This document shows, in pieces, positions 36,117 through 45,360 of a stretch of DNA of 64,000 nucleotides. Source of the stretch: Lachnospiraceae bacterium (GTDB lineage: Bacteria; Bacillota; Clostridia; Lachnospirales; Lachnospiraceae). Below the pieces are notes generated by a model that saw only the letters and a list, made by a program, of their open reading frames with translations, had not been told where the DNA came from and made no database searches. A program made the translations under genes and the position numbers. The DNA is taken from positions 1 to 64,000 of the forward strand of contig JAETRD010000017.1 in assembly GCA_021770345.1 (NCBI GenBank), in the 5' to 3' direction. The stretch's first letter is position 1. Every line of letters starts with the position of its first letter.

Positions 36117-36145
36117 ACTATAGCCAAAAACCAGGCGGTTTCCTA
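36117..36145 (-). promoter_or_regulatory. activator-dependent promoter of the ABC operon (candidate)
   Basis: A minus-strand -10 TATAGT (36122-36117) with no good -35 at 17 bp (TAGGAA), as expected if the AraC-type YesN activates it. Confidence 0.35.
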
Positions 36146-36217
36146 TGCAGGCTATTACGCTTTCGTGCACTATTTTCATCCGGTTTCAAAAAATAGATAC
36201 ACTTTTTTACGATACCT

Positions 36218-37828
36218 TCACAATTTTACACCGCGCATCGTCTCATAATCGCGCGGCGACATTCCCGTCACCTTCTTAAATACCCGGCTGAAATAAAACG
36301 GCGTGTCGAAGCCGAGCATATCCGCAATCTCGTAAACCATATACCCGTTTCCCGAATCCATCAGTTCCTTTGCGCGCTCCACCTTGTACTCCGTCACATA
36401 ATCCATAAAATTCTTTCCGGTCTGACGCTTGAAACTGCTGCTCAGATGTCCGACGCTCACCCCCAGCAGCGACGCGACCTGATTTAAGCTGATTTTCTCT
36501 CTGTAATGCTCCTCCACAAACTTCCGCGCAAACTCCACGTTACGGTCCGTCCGGTGCGCCTTATATTCCTCAAGTACCCGCTCCACGGCATCCCGGAAAT
36601 CCGAGAGCCACTTTAAAATGGTGTCAAGATCGTCCATGCGGTTTAACTGCCCCGCGATATCCACCGCGTAAGGGAAATCCGATATCCCGCGCTCCTCGAG
36701 CTGCGACGTGATAAAATAGTAAAGGTTATGGCAGGCGTTCACGACCTGTATCTTTGACGGTTTATTCTCCTCAAAAAGCGAGATTACCTCATTCATCAGC
36801 GCTGCAAAGCCGGCGCCGTCATTCTGACTGATGCGCTGCATAATGTCTTTTTTCATAAAACGGATATCGAAATTATCACTCCGCCTGCCGCTCTGCTCGC
36901 ATTTCTCCGAGTAAAACACAATCGCTCCGCTCTTTTCATAAAAAGAAGCGTTCATCGCGCTCATCGCCTCGTACAAAAGCTCCCGCATATCCTCCGGCGA
37001 CTCGCCCCTGCGGCTTGCCGCGATCGTCACGGACACCTCAAAATAATCCCGCATGACGGACTGCAGCTTTTTCCCCATTGTGACAATCTCCCGTTCACAG
37101 TCCGTGATTCCCGCCGAGGAGACGACCGCGGCAAAGCAGTTCTGACCTCTGCGCACCAGACAGTTTTCCCGGAAGAACCCGTGCACCATATCCCCGATGA
37201 TATTTTCGGCAAAGCCCATCGTCTTCTCGTGGTCCTCCCTCGTAAATGTCTCGGAAAAGCCCGTATACACATAATTAAAATTAATCAAAAGCAGGATCGG
37301 TTTCCGGAACCTGCGCAAGATCAGCTCCTGTGTCTGCGGGCTGATCTTGGCCTTCGTATCGTACACAAGGATATGCTTAAAATAATCCCGTATCTCCTCC
37401 TCCGGAGCACTGACGCCGCCCCACGCGGCATCTCCGCTGCGCTCCGCACGCCGGTCAAACTTCCGGCAGGCGCGCAAAAGCGCCTCCTCTAACGCCTCCC
37501 CGCTCAGTTCTAACTTCACCAGATAATCCACGGCGCCCAGCTGCAGCGCTTCCTTCGCCAGCGCAAACTCTTCGAGATTGGTCAGAAGGATGAATGCGGA
37601 CGGATATCCCGCGTCTTTTGCCTGTTTCATCAGCGTAATGCCGTCCATCGCAGGCATCTTGATATCCGTGATGACAATATCCGGCTGCAGCTGTTCCATC
37701 TGTGCGAGCGCGTCCGCACCGTTCGCCGCTTTTCCCACAATCTTATAGTCCAGTGCCTCCCAGTCCAGCATCGACGTAATCCCCGCAAGTATCAGAGGTT
37801 CGTCATCGACCAGCATAATTCTGTACAT
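36218..37828 (-). CDS. response regulator, YesN type with AraC output
   Basis: A 536-residue two-component regulator. The receiver domain (1-~120) has D55 in DIVITDIKMPAMDG, with conserved acidic pair VDDE at 8-10, T83 and K105 equivalents. A long middle region (~150-420) has no clear domain and may sense or dimerise. The C-terminal AraC double helix-turn-helix begins FARKFVEEHYREKISLNQVASLLGV and ends YFSRVFKKVTGMSPRDYETMR, shortened. It follows its kinase by 16 bp and precedes the sugar ABC genes it is likely to control. Confidence 0.92.
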   Translation of the reverse strand: MYRIMLVDDEPLILAGITSMLDWEALDYKIVGKAANGADALAQMEQLQPDIVITDIKMPAMDGITLMKQAKDAGYPSAFILLTNLEEFALAKEALQLGAVDYLVKLELSGEALEEALLRACRKFDRRAERSGDAAWGGVSAPEEEIRDYFKHILVYDTKAKISPQTQELILRRFRKPILLLINFNYVYTGFSETFTREDHEKTMGFAENIIGDMVHGFFRENCLVRRGQNCFAAVVSSAGITDCEREIVTMGKKLQSVMRDYFEVSVTIAASRRGESPEDMRELLYEAMSAMNASFYEKSGAIVFYSEKCEQSGRRSDNFDIRFMKKDIMQRISQNDGAGFAALMNEVISLFEENKPSKIQVVNACHNLYYFITSQLEERGISDFPYAVDIAGQLNRMDDLDTILKWLSDFRDAVERVLEEYKAHRTDRNVEFARKFVEEHYREKISLNQVASLLGVSVGHLSSSFKRQTGKNFMDYVTEYKVERAKELMDSGNGYMVYEIADMLGFDTPFYFSRVFKKVTGMSPRDYETMRGVKL

Positions 37829-37844
37829 GGCTTCTCCACCTTTC

Positions 37845-39632
37845 TCAGACGGTTGCTTCCTTTTCTACTCTCTCCTGACCGTATTCCAGCGGTACCGTAA
37901 TCGTCACTTTTGTGTATTCACTCACGCGGCTCTCCACCGAAATCCCGTAATCCTCCCCGTAGACCAGCTGAATCCTGCGGCATACATTGGCAATCCCGAT
38001 GCTGCTCATACGGTTCGCGCGCAGGTTATCATCCTCCGTCAGGAGCCCTTTTATCTTCTCCTCCGGGATTCCGACTCCGTTGTCCCACACCACGACCTCA
38101 AGGCATTCCTCCTTCCGCGAAACGCAGATGCGGATCAGGCCGTTCTTCCCTTTCGGCTCAAGCCCAGCAAAAATCGCATTTTCCACCAGCGGCTGCAGCG
38201 TCAGCTTTATGATTTTGGCCCCGTACAGACACTCCTCTTCCACCGTCACCTGCACGTCAAACATCTCCGCGTATTTTAACTTCTCGAGCGTGATGTAATC
38301 GTTGACAAAATCGAGTTCCTCCTTTACCGTCACCTTCTCGTTAAAGCCCTTTGCCATATTTTTGAGGAGCTTCGAGAGCGCCGTCACAGCCTTCACGATG
38401 CCGCTGTTGTGCTGTATCACCGCAATCCACTTAATCGAATCTAAGGTATTATACAGAAAGTGGGGATTAATCTGCGCCTGCAGCATCTGAAGCTCGAGAT
38501 TCTTTTTCTCCTTCTCATCCTCCACCTTCTTTTTCATCAGCTGTTCGATCTGTCCACTCATCGTGTTGATGCACCGGCCGATTTCCCCGATCTCATCCTC
38601 CCGCTCGAGCGCCGCATTCTGTGCAAAATCCCCCTCCGCAATATGCCCGATATGGCACACAAGCTGCTCAATCGGCCGACGCACCATGCGGCCGAAAAAC
38701 ACCGATAGCAGAATCCCGATACTGATGCAGGCGAGAAGAATGACCGACACCGTCTGTATCAGCAGCATGCGGTCATCCTTGAGCTCCTCCATATCAAGAA
38801 TCTCAATCGTGACGATCCCGCTCTTTGTCTCCCGGTTCCACGCGACCATGCAGTCCTTCCCGTGCACCTTTTCCTGAAAAATGCCGGCGTCTTCCTCCGA
38901 TGCCAGAATCTTTTTTATCAGCGCATCATTCTCCTCTCTGTCGGCGGCATCTTCATATATCGCCGCAACGCGCTCCCCGCGCCAGGTCACCACAAGCATC
39001 TCATTTCCGCTGTCTTTCTCTTTCAGCTCGTCCGCATACAGCTTCGGCGAGAGGAAAATCGCGGCCCAGCTGTCCGCGGCTCCCCCGCCCGAAAGCTTGC
39101 AGACAAACGGCAGCACGCTTCCTTCGTCCCGGTAAAACGGGGAATCCACAATATCAAGCGGGTAATACTCGATATCCTTTTCCAGCTCCTCCCAGAACCA
39201 GTCCGTCTCAAGCACCCACTCCATGTCGTCTCTGCTGCCGAGCACCGTCCCGGCCGACACATGCACGCCGTTCACATTAAAAACAGACATCCGGCCGATA
39301 TATTTGCCGTACCCCGTCACCGCGCAGAAATTTCCAGCCAGACGGGCATAGTCAAGTCCGGCCCGTTTTTCCTCCACCGAGGTGAGCGTGCCGACGCGAC
39401 GCAGGTCAAACAATTCCCCCTCCGTGCAGTTGATCAGAATATTTTGCATTTCATCGTAGGCGATTCCGTACACGCTCGTGACACTCTCGACATGATAGGC
39501 CATCGAGTTGGTCGCCATCTCATTTACTTTCTTATATGCCGTCATATAACTGCTGACACTGAAAATAAGCCCCGTCACGCAGACAATCAGCAGATTGCAG
39601 CTGAGAATTTTAAATTTTATCGTTCGTTTCAT
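37845..39632 (-). CDS. sensor histidine kinase, YesM type
   Basis: A 595-residue membrane kinase: N-terminal helix (~7-29), a dCache-like extracellular domain of about 240 residues, second helix (~285-310), HAMP, a His_kinase domain (LQAQINPHFLYNTLDSIKWIA, the phospho-acceptor His in PHFLYN) and an HATPase_c domain (LVENAIFAGL, VWDNGVGIPEE). It would detect an extracellular sugar or glycan fragment for the ABC/GUS operon. The upstream region holds repeat copy 2. Confidence 0.92.
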   Translation of the reverse strand: MKRTIKFKILSCNLLIVCVTGLIFSVSSYMTAYKKVNEMATNSMAYHVESVTSVYGIAYDEMQNILINCTEGELFDLRRVGTLTSVEEKRAGLDYARLAGNFCAVTGYGKYIGRMSVFNVNGVHVSAGTVLGSRDDMEWVLETDWFWEELEKDIEYYPLDIVDSPFYRDEGSVLPFVCKLSGGGAADSWAAIFLSPKLYADELKEKDSGNEMLVVTWRGERVAAIYEDAADREENDALIKKILASEEDAGIFQEKVHGKDCMVAWNRETKSGIVTIEILDMEELKDDRMLLIQTVSVILLACISIGILLSVFFGRMVRRPIEQLVCHIGHIAEGDFAQNAALEREDEIGEIGRCINTMSGQIEQLMKKKVEDEKEKKNLELQMLQAQINPHFLYNTLDSIKWIAVIQHNSGIVKAVTALSKLLKNMAKGFNEKVTVKEELDFVNDYITLEKLKYAEMFDVQVTVEEECLYGAKIIKLTLQPLVENAIFAGLEPKGKNGLIRICVSRKEECLEVVVWDNGVGIPEEKIKGLLTEDDNLRANRMSSIGIANVCRRIQLVYGEDYGISVESRVSEYTKVTITVPLEYGQERVEKEATV

Positions 39633-39739
39633 CGCGCACCCCGTACCTTCTGCCTTCTATTCTATCGCATTTACGTCTGAAAAGTCAAAATGCAGCACCC
39701 GAATGCCATCCGAATGCTGCATTTTATATGATATAATGA

Positions 39740-39760
39740 TACCCTCAGTGGACAAGGGCA
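39740..39760 (+). repeat. dispersed 21-bp repeat, copy 2
   Basis: Identical over 21 bases to the reverse complement of 8288-8308 (core CCCTCAGTGGACAAGGG). It lies in the gap between the yesM-type gene and the soluble chemoreceptor gene, and is preceded by ATATGATATAATGA, which echoes the flank of copy 1. Confidence 0.7.
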
Positions 39761-39767
39761 ATACCGT

Positions 39768-40712
39768 CTATCTCTGAGGATACGCGTCCCGAATCACAGG
39801 CGGAATCTGGGAGAGCATATTGTCGATATCTTCAAACATCGCGCTTTTCGTCGTGCCGAGATTGTTGGCAAGGTTGATATGCTTAATGACTTCCTGATAC
39901 TGAAGCTCCATATTCTCAAAAAACTGACAGATCGTCTGCAGCTCCCTCTGTGAATCTTCGATAACGCCGGAAATCCCTTTCTGAACCTCCAATGCCCCGT
40001 CCGCAGCCTGCGTGATCTGCTGGAACGAGTCGTAGGTACTGCCCACGATGCCGGTGCCCTGCCCGAGCTTTTGGGCCGATGAGGTGATGCTGCCATTTAA
40101 CTCCGTCGTCCCGGACTCCACATTGTGAATCCCGGTATCCGCATCGTTGGCAAGCACCTTGATCTCCTCCGCAAGCTCTTTGACTTTTGCGGCAACGACC
40201 GCAAACCCTTTGCCGCCCTCGCCGGCTCTCGAAGCCTCGATGGATGCGTTAATCGCAAGAATATTTGTCTCTTCCGCGATGGAAACAATTTTGTTGATGC
40301 ACTGCCGGATACACTTTACGGCCTGCTGAAGGTGCTCAAAGGTCTGCTCCATCTCCTTGTAAGACATCTCGATGTCCATCGAAATGTTTTTGAGACTCTC
40401 AACGTTGTCCTGCGCCTCCGAGACGGACTGCGTGATCGAACTTTTTACGTCGGTAAACTGTTCCGCCGCCTCATTGATGCTCGAGAACGTACCTCCGAAC
40501 TCCTGAAGCTGCTCCTGGAACTGATTTGCGTTTTTGAGCACGTCCGAAAACGATTTCCGAATCAGACTAAGCTCCCACAGGGACTGTACCTCCTTGCTGA
40601 TCAGTTCCTCCTTGTAATCCTTTAAATGCTCCGTCACATACAGCACCGGATAAAGTTCCTGCCCGTCCTGCTGCATCTGACCTGTACTTTGCCGTTCTTT
40701 TCTGAATAACAA
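39768..40712 (-). CDS. soluble methyl-accepting chemotaxis protein
   Basis: A 314-residue receptor without membrane segments or a recognisable ligand domain. Almost the whole protein is the coiled-coil signalling module; the tip reads [34 protein letters not shown], shortened to its core [16 protein letters not shown]. It starts at a TTG (40712) with AGGAGGAAAAAA before it; no in-frame ATG fits. The gene follows a FIST-domain gene by 12 bp, so the FIST protein is its likely sensor partner. Confidence 0.88.
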   Translation of the reverse strand: MLFRKERQSTGQMQQDGQELYPVLYVTEHLKDYKEELISKEVQSLWELSLIRKSFSDVLKNANQFQEQLQEFGGTFSSINEAAEQFTDVKSSITQSVSEAQDNVESLKNISMDIEMSYKEMEQTFEHLQQAVKCIRQCINKIVSIAEETNILAINASIEASRAGEGGKGFAVVAAKVKELAEEIKVLANDADTGIHNVESGTTELNGSITSSAQKLGQGTGIVGSTYDSFQQITQAADGALEVQKGISGVIEDSQRELQTICQFFENMELQYQEVIKHINLANNLGTTKSAMFEDIDNMLSQIPPVIRDAYPQR

Positions 40713-40724
40713 TTTTTTCCTCCT

Positions 40725-41780
40725 CTATTCAAAGACCACGCATGTCATGGACTGGTTGACAAAACGGTTGTTGTAATGCTCTCCGTACCCTACGAACCCC
40801 GCATGGCTGCCGAGCGCGGACATTTCCTGGAGATACGACTGCATATAATTATTCTGCGAAAACAGCTTATAGCGGAACAGGCAGTTGACCGAAAAGACGG
40901 CGGATCGCTTTGGAAAATCCTGACAGATATTCTGAATCGTCTTTTTGACCGTAGCCTTATAATCACCGAGCTCCAACAGAATCAAAACATCGGAATCGTT
41001 TACCTGGCGGAAGCATGCCAGCGCATTTCCGTCCACCTCTTTGATCGAGATAATACAGGTGTCGTCCCCATTGATTTTGCCGAAGGGATTCTTAAATGTC
41101 TGTGTCAGAATCTCCTGATCCGTCACATGGAGAATACTTTCATAGACCTGCTTTGCCGGCTTCCCGTTTAACGAACCGATGATATATTTCTCCCTGTTCG
41201 TATCCGAGGCGATAAAGCGGTAATTTCCAAGCGGATGGTAGATGTTTTCCTTGTACGTCTTAACGCGCCCCCCGTGATTCTTTACAATTGCATATACGGC
41301 CGCGTCCCGGTAAACCGTCCCGTTCGCAGACACCCTGCCCGCATCCCCGGTCCCGCCGACTAACGAGATTCCGTTCCGCTTTAACGCGGCATTCATCGTC
41401 GTCAGCACACAGGCGTCGTTTCCGGTGCAGAAATCGATACACACCGTATTGCTGCCTGTACCGTTTACTCTCCGGATATCCTCCTCGAGACGACGTATGT
41501 ATTTTACCGGCATCACCGATACCTGTTCGAGCGCATTTGCGGCGGCACTGACATCCCCCAAAAAAGCGATAACGCCCACTCCCTGTTCCGCGACCCGGGT
41601 ATCGTAACTCATCCCGATACATCCGATACTCGGAACATTCGGATAACGCTTTTCTAAAGCCTTCACATGAGATTCAAACTGAGCATCATTCGAAAACAGC
41701 ATAATAAACTGCGGATCGGTCAGCCCGCTTACCGCCTCCGACAGGTCTCCGCTCTGGCTCATTCCAAAAAACTGCTTCAT
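40725..41780 (-). CDS. FIST-domain sensor protein
   Basis: A 351-residue soluble protein with an N-terminal FIST domain (FIMLFSNDAQFESHVKALEKRYPNVPSIGCIG, shortened) and a C-terminal FIST_C part (SCLFRYKLFSQNNYMQSYLQEMSALGSHAGFVGYGE in abbreviated form; the GSHAGFVGYGE end is the signature). FIST proteins are thought to bind small molecules such as amino acids and to feed them to signalling partners. Here the partner is the soluble chemoreceptor immediately downstream. GAAAAGGAGAAAC precedes the start. Confidence 0.88.
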   Translation of the reverse strand: MKQFFGMSQSGDLSEAVSGLTDPQFIMLFSNDAQFESHVKALEKRYPNVPSIGCIGMSYDTRVAEQGVGVIAFLGDVSAAANALEQVSVMPVKYIRRLEEDIRRVNGTGSNTVCIDFCTGNDACVLTTMNAALKRNGISLVGGTGDAGRVSANGTVYRDAAVYAIVKNHGGRVKTYKENIYHPLGNYRFIASDTNREKYIIGSLNGKPAKQVYESILHVTDQEILTQTFKNPFGKINGDDTCIISIKEVDGNALACFRQVNDSDVLILLELGDYKATVKKTIQNICQDFPKRSAVFSVNCLFRYKLFSQNNYMQSYLQEMSALGSHAGFVGYGEHYNNRFVNQSMTCVVFE

Positions 41781-41826
41781 ACTGCCGTTTCTCCTTTTCT
41801 ATCTGGCATAATTGTATATAGGAAAC

Positions 41827-41856
41827 ATTATACTTGAAAGCGGACAAACCCGTCAA
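41827..41856 (-). promoter_or_regulatory. promoter of the FIST-chemoreceptor operon
   Basis: On the minus strand TTGACG (41856-41851) and TATAAT (41832-41827) are 18 bp apart, 46 bp before the FIST start. Confidence 0.55.
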
Positions 41857-41909
41857 TCATTTTCTGATGCGGCCGGCCGCATCTTCCGCCGGCCGCAGCG
41901 GCAGACACC

Positions 41910-43781
41910 TCACTCCCGCAGTCTCCAGACGCGCGCTTCGTATCCGGCGAGCATCCCTCTCTTTTTTCGATATGCCGTCTTTCCCCCTGTCATCACCGCA
42001 GGATCCGTGTCATATACAAGTTTCCGCTTTCCCTGCAGGCGGTATTCCCGGCACGGCTTTGCGCCGAGATTGCAGTCCACAAGATACACGCGCCCGTTCC
42101 GTCTCCGCTCGTAGACGAAGCGGTCCCGCGCTCTGCTTTTGACGCGAAAGCTCCCATAGACAAACGCCTTTTCCCGGTGCCGCAGGCGAAGCAGCGCGCG
42201 GTATGCCTCCCGCACCTCCTCTTTCGCCTCCTGCCGCAGGCCCGCGTGGTGCGGCGGCAATTTTTCATTCCACGGCAGAAGCACCCTCGTGTGCTCTCTC
42301 GTCCCCGCGAGAATCGCCGCAAATACCGCCTCCTTCGGCTCGGTTTTCACATGCTCGGCATAGTATCCCTTCGCCTCCACGTCCGTGATCTGCTCCATCG
42401 AGGTAAAGTCGTAATTGGCGAGCCCCATCTCGTCCCCCTGGTACAGAAACGGCGTCCCCCTAAGCGTCAGCTGCATCACCGCCAGAAGCTTTGCGAGTGC
42501 GGTGTGCTTTGTCGTATCTTTCGTGATCTTGCTGATCATCCGCGGGTTATCGTGGTTGTTGTAAAACAGCGACATCCAGCAGTTGTTTCCGTAATGCGTG
42601 ATCCAGTCAATCATATAGTCCCTGAAATAGTTTAAATCGTACGCGTAGTCCTCGAAGCGCACATGTCCCGGCGTCTCGAGATGGTCGAAGGAAAACACCA
42701 TATCAAGCTCTCTGCGCTCCTCCCCCGTCACAAGCCGGCACATTTTCATGCCGAGCCCCGGCGTCTCCCCGACCGAGAACGCGCCGTGAGGTTCAAACGC
42801 CTTCGCGCGGATCTCCTTTAAATAGGCGTGCAGCTTCGGGCCGTAATAGTAATGCTCGATGCCCGGATAGCCCATCAGGTTCCCGATCGTCTCATTCCCC
42901 TGCGGAAGGCCTTCCTCCTTGGAGATATAGTTGATGACGTCCATGCGGAAGCCGTCGACACCCTTGTCGAGCCAGCGGTTTACCATCGCAATGACCTCAT
43001 CCCTGACCCTCGGATTGTCCCAGTTTAAATCCATCTGCTTTTTGGAAAACAGATGCAGCGCCCAGCTGTCGGCAGCCTCCTCATACTTCCACGCGGGCCC
43101 CGAGAAAAAGGAGGTCCAGTTATTCGGCGGCGTACGGCTTCCGTCATCTTTCCGGAAAAAGTAATAATCGCGGTAGACGGGGTCTCCCGCCAGCGCCTTT
43201 TGGTACCAGATATGCTCATCCGACGTATGATTGACAACCAGATCCATAATCAGCCGCATGCCCCTTTTGTGCACCTGGGCAAGCAGCAAATCAAAATCCT
43301 CCATCGTGCCGAACTCCCGCATGATTTTGTCATAATCGCGGATGTCGTAGCCGTTGTCGTCATTCGGGGAATCGTAAATCGGCGACAGCCAAAGCGCGTC
43401 AACCCCCAGCTCCTTTAAATAGTCGAGCTTGCCGATGATCCCCTGCAAATCTCCGACGCCGTCCCCGTTGCCGTCGCAGAAGCTTCTCGGATAAATCTGA
43501 TAAAATACAGCCTCCTTCCACCACTTCGGCGTGATCTTTCCCTTCCCGGCCGCAGGCGCGTCCGGCTCGCTGTTCACCAGATGAAGCAGCGCGTCAAAAA
43601 AGTCCCGCCCGAGCCTCTTTTGGGTCAGCCGTGCCACCGTCCCAAGCTTTAACGAGGAAACCGCCCGATTCGTAAGCACCCGCTCCGGCAGCCCAAGCTG
43701 CAGCAAAACCTTTGCGAGCGCGTCATGCCCCACCGGGCTTTTGTACAGTTCCCCCACCGTACTGTCATATGTCAGTTTCAT
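41910..43781 (-). CDS. GH13 alpha-glucosidase (oligo-1,6-glucosidase type) with extra N-terminal domain
   Basis: A 623-residue enzyme. Residues ~93-end form the GH13 barrel: WWKEAVFYQIYPRSFCDGNGDGVGDLQGI, shortened; VVNHTSDEHIW; nucleophile Asp in GVDGFRMDVIN; acid/base Glu in FSVGETPGLG; transition-state Asp in YNNHDNPRM. The first ~85 residues (VGELYKSPVGHDALAKVLLQLG...) are an added helical domain of a kind seen on Firmicutes glycosidases, with no known role. Substrate is likely isomalto-oligosaccharide or sucrose-like. It is third in an operon with alpha-galactosidase and a symporter. AGGAGGGAGA precedes the ATG. Confidence 0.9.
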   Translation of the reverse strand: MKLTYDSTVGELYKSPVGHDALAKVLLQLGLPERVLTNRAVSSLKLGTVARLTQKRLGRDFFDALLHLVNSEPDAPAAGKGKITPKWWKEAVFYQIYPRSFCDGNGDGVGDLQGIIGKLDYLKELGVDALWLSPIYDSPNDDNGYDIRDYDKIMREFGTMEDFDLLLAQVHKRGMRLIMDLVVNHTSDEHIWYQKALAGDPVYRDYYFFRKDDGSRTPPNNWTSFFSGPAWKYEEAADSWALHLFSKKQMDLNWDNPRVRDEVIAMVNRWLDKGVDGFRMDVINYISKEEGLPQGNETIGNLMGYPGIEHYYYGPKLHAYLKEIRAKAFEPHGAFSVGETPGLGMKMCRLVTGEERRELDMVFSFDHLETPGHVRFEDYAYDLNYFRDYMIDWITHYGNNCWMSLFYNNHDNPRMISKITKDTTKHTALAKLLAVMQLTLRGTPFLYQGDEMGLANYDFTSMEQITDVEAKGYYAEHVKTEPKEAVFAAILAGTREHTRVLLPWNEKLPPHHAGLRQEAKEEVREAYRALLRLRHREKAFVYGSFRVKSRARDRFVYERRRNGRVYLVDCNLGAKPCREYRLQGKRKLVYDTDPAVMTGGKTAYRKKRGMLAGYEARVWRLRE

Positions 43782-43863
43782 TCTCCCTCCTGTTCTGCCG
43801 TCTGCGGCATCCTGGTCTTATTTTTGCCCCATCCGCGGCATCCTGGTCTCTTTTTTGTGCCGT

Positions 43864-45360
43864 TTACGGGCGCTTCTCCTTTTGCAGTTCCCCGCAGATC
43901 CGCTCGTATTCCTCCTCGTCCAGCTTATATTTCTTCTTATACAGGAAATAGGAAATCAACATCAGCGCACAGGGGATCACCGTCATCGTAATCAGAAGCC
44001 CTGTGCTCTGCCGGTATGTGACGCCCGACTGCTGCGCCGTGCCGAAAATGACATCCGAGACGGCGGACAGCTTTTCTTCCTCCGAGATCAGCCCCTGCGC
44101 ACATTGCTGTTCCAGGTCAGAAATCCGGTTGGTGTAGCCGGTCACGCCGAAGATCAGATATGTCACCGACGTGACCGCGACAATCAGAGCCGAACCCATT
44201 TTCGTGATAAACGGGCGCAGCGAAGTGATAATCCCTTCTTCCCGGACGCCGAATTTGTACTCATTGTACTCCACCGTATTCATAATCGAGATCATCATAA
44301 TCAGATAAAAGCAGTACTGCCCGAAATTCGAGCACATATAGCCGATCACAAGCAGCCAGAATTTTCCCATTCCAGTACCTGGAATCAAAAGCGACAACAG
44401 CATCAGCACATACCCCGCGGCCGCGAGAACCGTCATCATTCCCATCAGCTTTTTGCGGCGGATCCGCCTTGAGATCGCCGGATAAAAAATCATCAGAAAC
44501 GCCGTCGCCGACATGCCGACCGTCGTAAACAGCGAGTACATCCCACCGTTATACCCAAACGTAAAATAGATATAGGTCGAGCCGATTCCCCCGATGACCA
44601 GCCCGTTTCCCACCTGCTGAATCAGAAACGCCACCGACACCCAGACCAGCTGGTCATTTCTCGCAATCGTCCGAAATACCTGCGCCAGAGAAAACTTCTC
44701 CTTTTTCCCGCCCTTTTGCGGCTCCTCCCTGCGCTCTTTCACGCCGAAGAGCGTAAACAGCAGAAACAGCGGCGTTATGATCGCGATCATCAGCGCAATC
44801 CTCCCGTATGCGACAGCCGTGCTTCCACCGATTGCGCCGGCCCCCGCGGTAAACATCGGAATCAGGATCGCCGCGAGCGTACTGCCGATCCCCGCAAAAA
44901 GCGTCGCCCGGGACGTGAAGCGGTTCCTGTCATCCGCGTCGGAACCGAGCGCCGGAATCATCCCCCAGTAAGAGATATCGCTCATCGTGTAGGTGATGCT
45001 GAACGCAAAATACATCACGCCGAAAAACCACACAAAACTCCAGCCTTCCAGCCTGACATTAAACAGCAGATAAATCACGACCGAAGTCGATAGTCCGCCC
45101 GCGACCAGCCAGGGTTTGAATTTTCCGTATTTCGAGCGCGTCCGCTCGATGATATTCCCCATGATCGGATCGTTTAACGCGTCAAACACCCGCGCCGCGA
45201 CCATGATGCCCGTGATTGCCGCGATCTGGGACGCGCTCAGGGAATGCGTAAACAGCACAAACGTCAGCAGATAGCTGTTGATCAGACAGTACAGCGCATC
45301 CCGCCCCACGGTTCCAAGCGGAAAATACAGCAGATTCTTCTTTGTCGTCTTCTCATCCAT
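43864..45360 (-). CDS. GPH-family sugar:cation symporter (MelB-like)
   Basis: A 498-residue transporter from the ATG at 45360, which overlaps the alpha-galactosidase stop by 8 bp and has GAGGAGGAAAAG before it. Twelve helices; the signature DALNDPIMGNIIERTRSKYGKFKPW, shortened to NDPIMGNIIERTRS, is that of glycoside-pentoside-hexuronide:cation symporters such as MelB. It probably imports melibiose or raffinose-type sugars for the flanking hydrolases. Confidence 0.92.
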   Translation of the reverse strand: MDEKTTKKNLLYFPLGTVGRDALYCLINSYLLTFVLFTHSLSASQIAAITGIMVAARVFDALNDPIMGNIIERTRSKYGKFKPWLVAGGLSTSVVIYLLFNVRLEGWSFVWFFGVMYFAFSITYTMSDISYWGMIPALGSDADDRNRFTSRATLFAGIGSTLAAILIPMFTAGAGAIGGSTAVAYGRIALMIAIITPLFLLFTLFGVKERREEPQKGGKKEKFSLAQVFRTIARNDQLVWVSVAFLIQQVGNGLVIGGIGSTYIYFTFGYNGGMYSLFTTVGMSATAFLMIFYPAISRRIRRKKLMGMMTVLAAAGYVLMLLSLLIPGTGMGKFWLLVIGYMCSNFGQYCFYLIMMISIMNTVEYNEYKFGVREEGIITSLRPFITKMGSALIVAVTSVTYLIFGVTGYTNRISDLEQQCAQGLISEEEKLSAVSDVIFGTAQQSGVTYRQSTGLLITMTVIPCALMLISYFLYKKKYKLDEEEYERICGELQKEKRP

